From positions 1 through 6,135 of the forward strand of contig JAHFBX010000188.1 of the NCBI GenBank assembly GCA_023249815.1: 6,135 bases of DNA. The letters run 5' to 3'. Shown here piece after piece: positions 6,050 to 6,135 of the stretch (position 1 is the first letter of the stretch; every line of letters begins with the position of its first letter). The notes beneath the pieces are model-generated. The model did not search any database, was not told the DNA's origin, and saw nothing but the letters and a program-made list of their open reading frames with translations. This DNA comes from Candidatus Eiseniibacteriota bacterium. GTDB lineage: Bacteria; Eisenbacteria; RBG-16-71-46. A program made the position numbers and the translations under genes.

Positions 6050-6135
6050 TCAGCCCCGCACCTGGGATGTCCAGTCCGGATCGCGCGCCGGGAGTCGCTC
6101 GCGCACGCGCTCCAGGACCTCGCCCACGTCGATCG
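6050..6135 (-). CDS. C-terminal fragment of an unidentified protein (5' part outside window)
   Basis: The last 27 codons are visible in one open minus-strand frame, reading IDVGEVLERVRERLP then ARDPDWTSQVRG and a TGA stop at 6052-6050. The first part (EVLERVRERLP) looks like an amphipathic helix. Composition and codon use match the neighbouring genes. The fragment is too short to assign a family. It ends 37 bases before the peptidase start on the same strand, so the two may share a transcript. That this is a real gene end is inferred from the frame, the absence of a better alternative and the spacing. Confidence 0.55.
   Translation of the reverse strand, partial: IDVGEVLERVRERLPARDPDWTSQVRG

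Overview
The window is GC-rich and bacterial. All recognisable genes lie on the minus strand, so transcription runs from high to low coordinates. In that order it holds: the last 27 codons of an unidentified gene (6050-6135); a large secreted zinc metallopeptidase with an FTP/PepSY propeptide, a gluzincin catalytic core, Ig-like repeats and a FlgD-like C-terminal tail (3661-6012); a short-form, archaeal/eukaryotic-type prolyl-tRNA synthetase (2100-3548); an ADP-heptose:LPS heptosyltransferase of family GT9, WaaF-like (1030-2037); and a fusion protein that runs off the window, with an unrecognised N-terminal half of about 165 residues and a GmhB-type HAD-IIIA phosphatase C-terminal half (1-1033).

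The organism cannot be named from this sequence alone. The heptose genes indicate a Gram-negative cell with a heptose-containing LPS core. The FlgD-like C-terminal extension on an exported FTP/PepSY metallopeptidase, with a class-3 ProRS and high GC, is a pattern I associate with uncultured FCB-group lineages such as Candidatus Eisenbacteria. That placement is inference.

Layout: the gene ending at 6050 and the peptidase are separated by only 37 bases, and the peptidase TTG start has a well-placed GGAG. A 112-base gap (3549-3660) separates the peptidase from proS and holds two hairpins but no clear U-tract terminator or promoter. Between proS and the heptosyltransferase lies a near-perfect palindrome (21-bp arms with one mismatch, 14-nt loop) whose outer end contains the proS stop codon; it looks like a small palindromic mobile element or a structured intercistronic hairpin. 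The heptosyltransferase and the phosphatase fusion overlap by 4 bases (GTGA), with an AAGGAGG Shine-Dalgarno inside the end of the heptosyltransferase gene, so they are probably translationally coupled.

Functionally, the heptosyltransferase/phosphatase pair belongs to LPS inner-core heptose metabolism: GmhB-type enzymes act in making the activated heptose and the GT9 enzyme transfers it. ProS is housekeeping and the peptidase is an exported protein of unknown substrate. The most unusual items are the palindrome at the proS stop, the fused N-terminal domain on the GmhB-like phosphatase, and a peptidase that keeps the zinc ligands but appears to have lost a conserved downstream His. No RNA genes, CRISPR arrays or complete insertion sequences were seen, and the plus strand carries no gene I can support.
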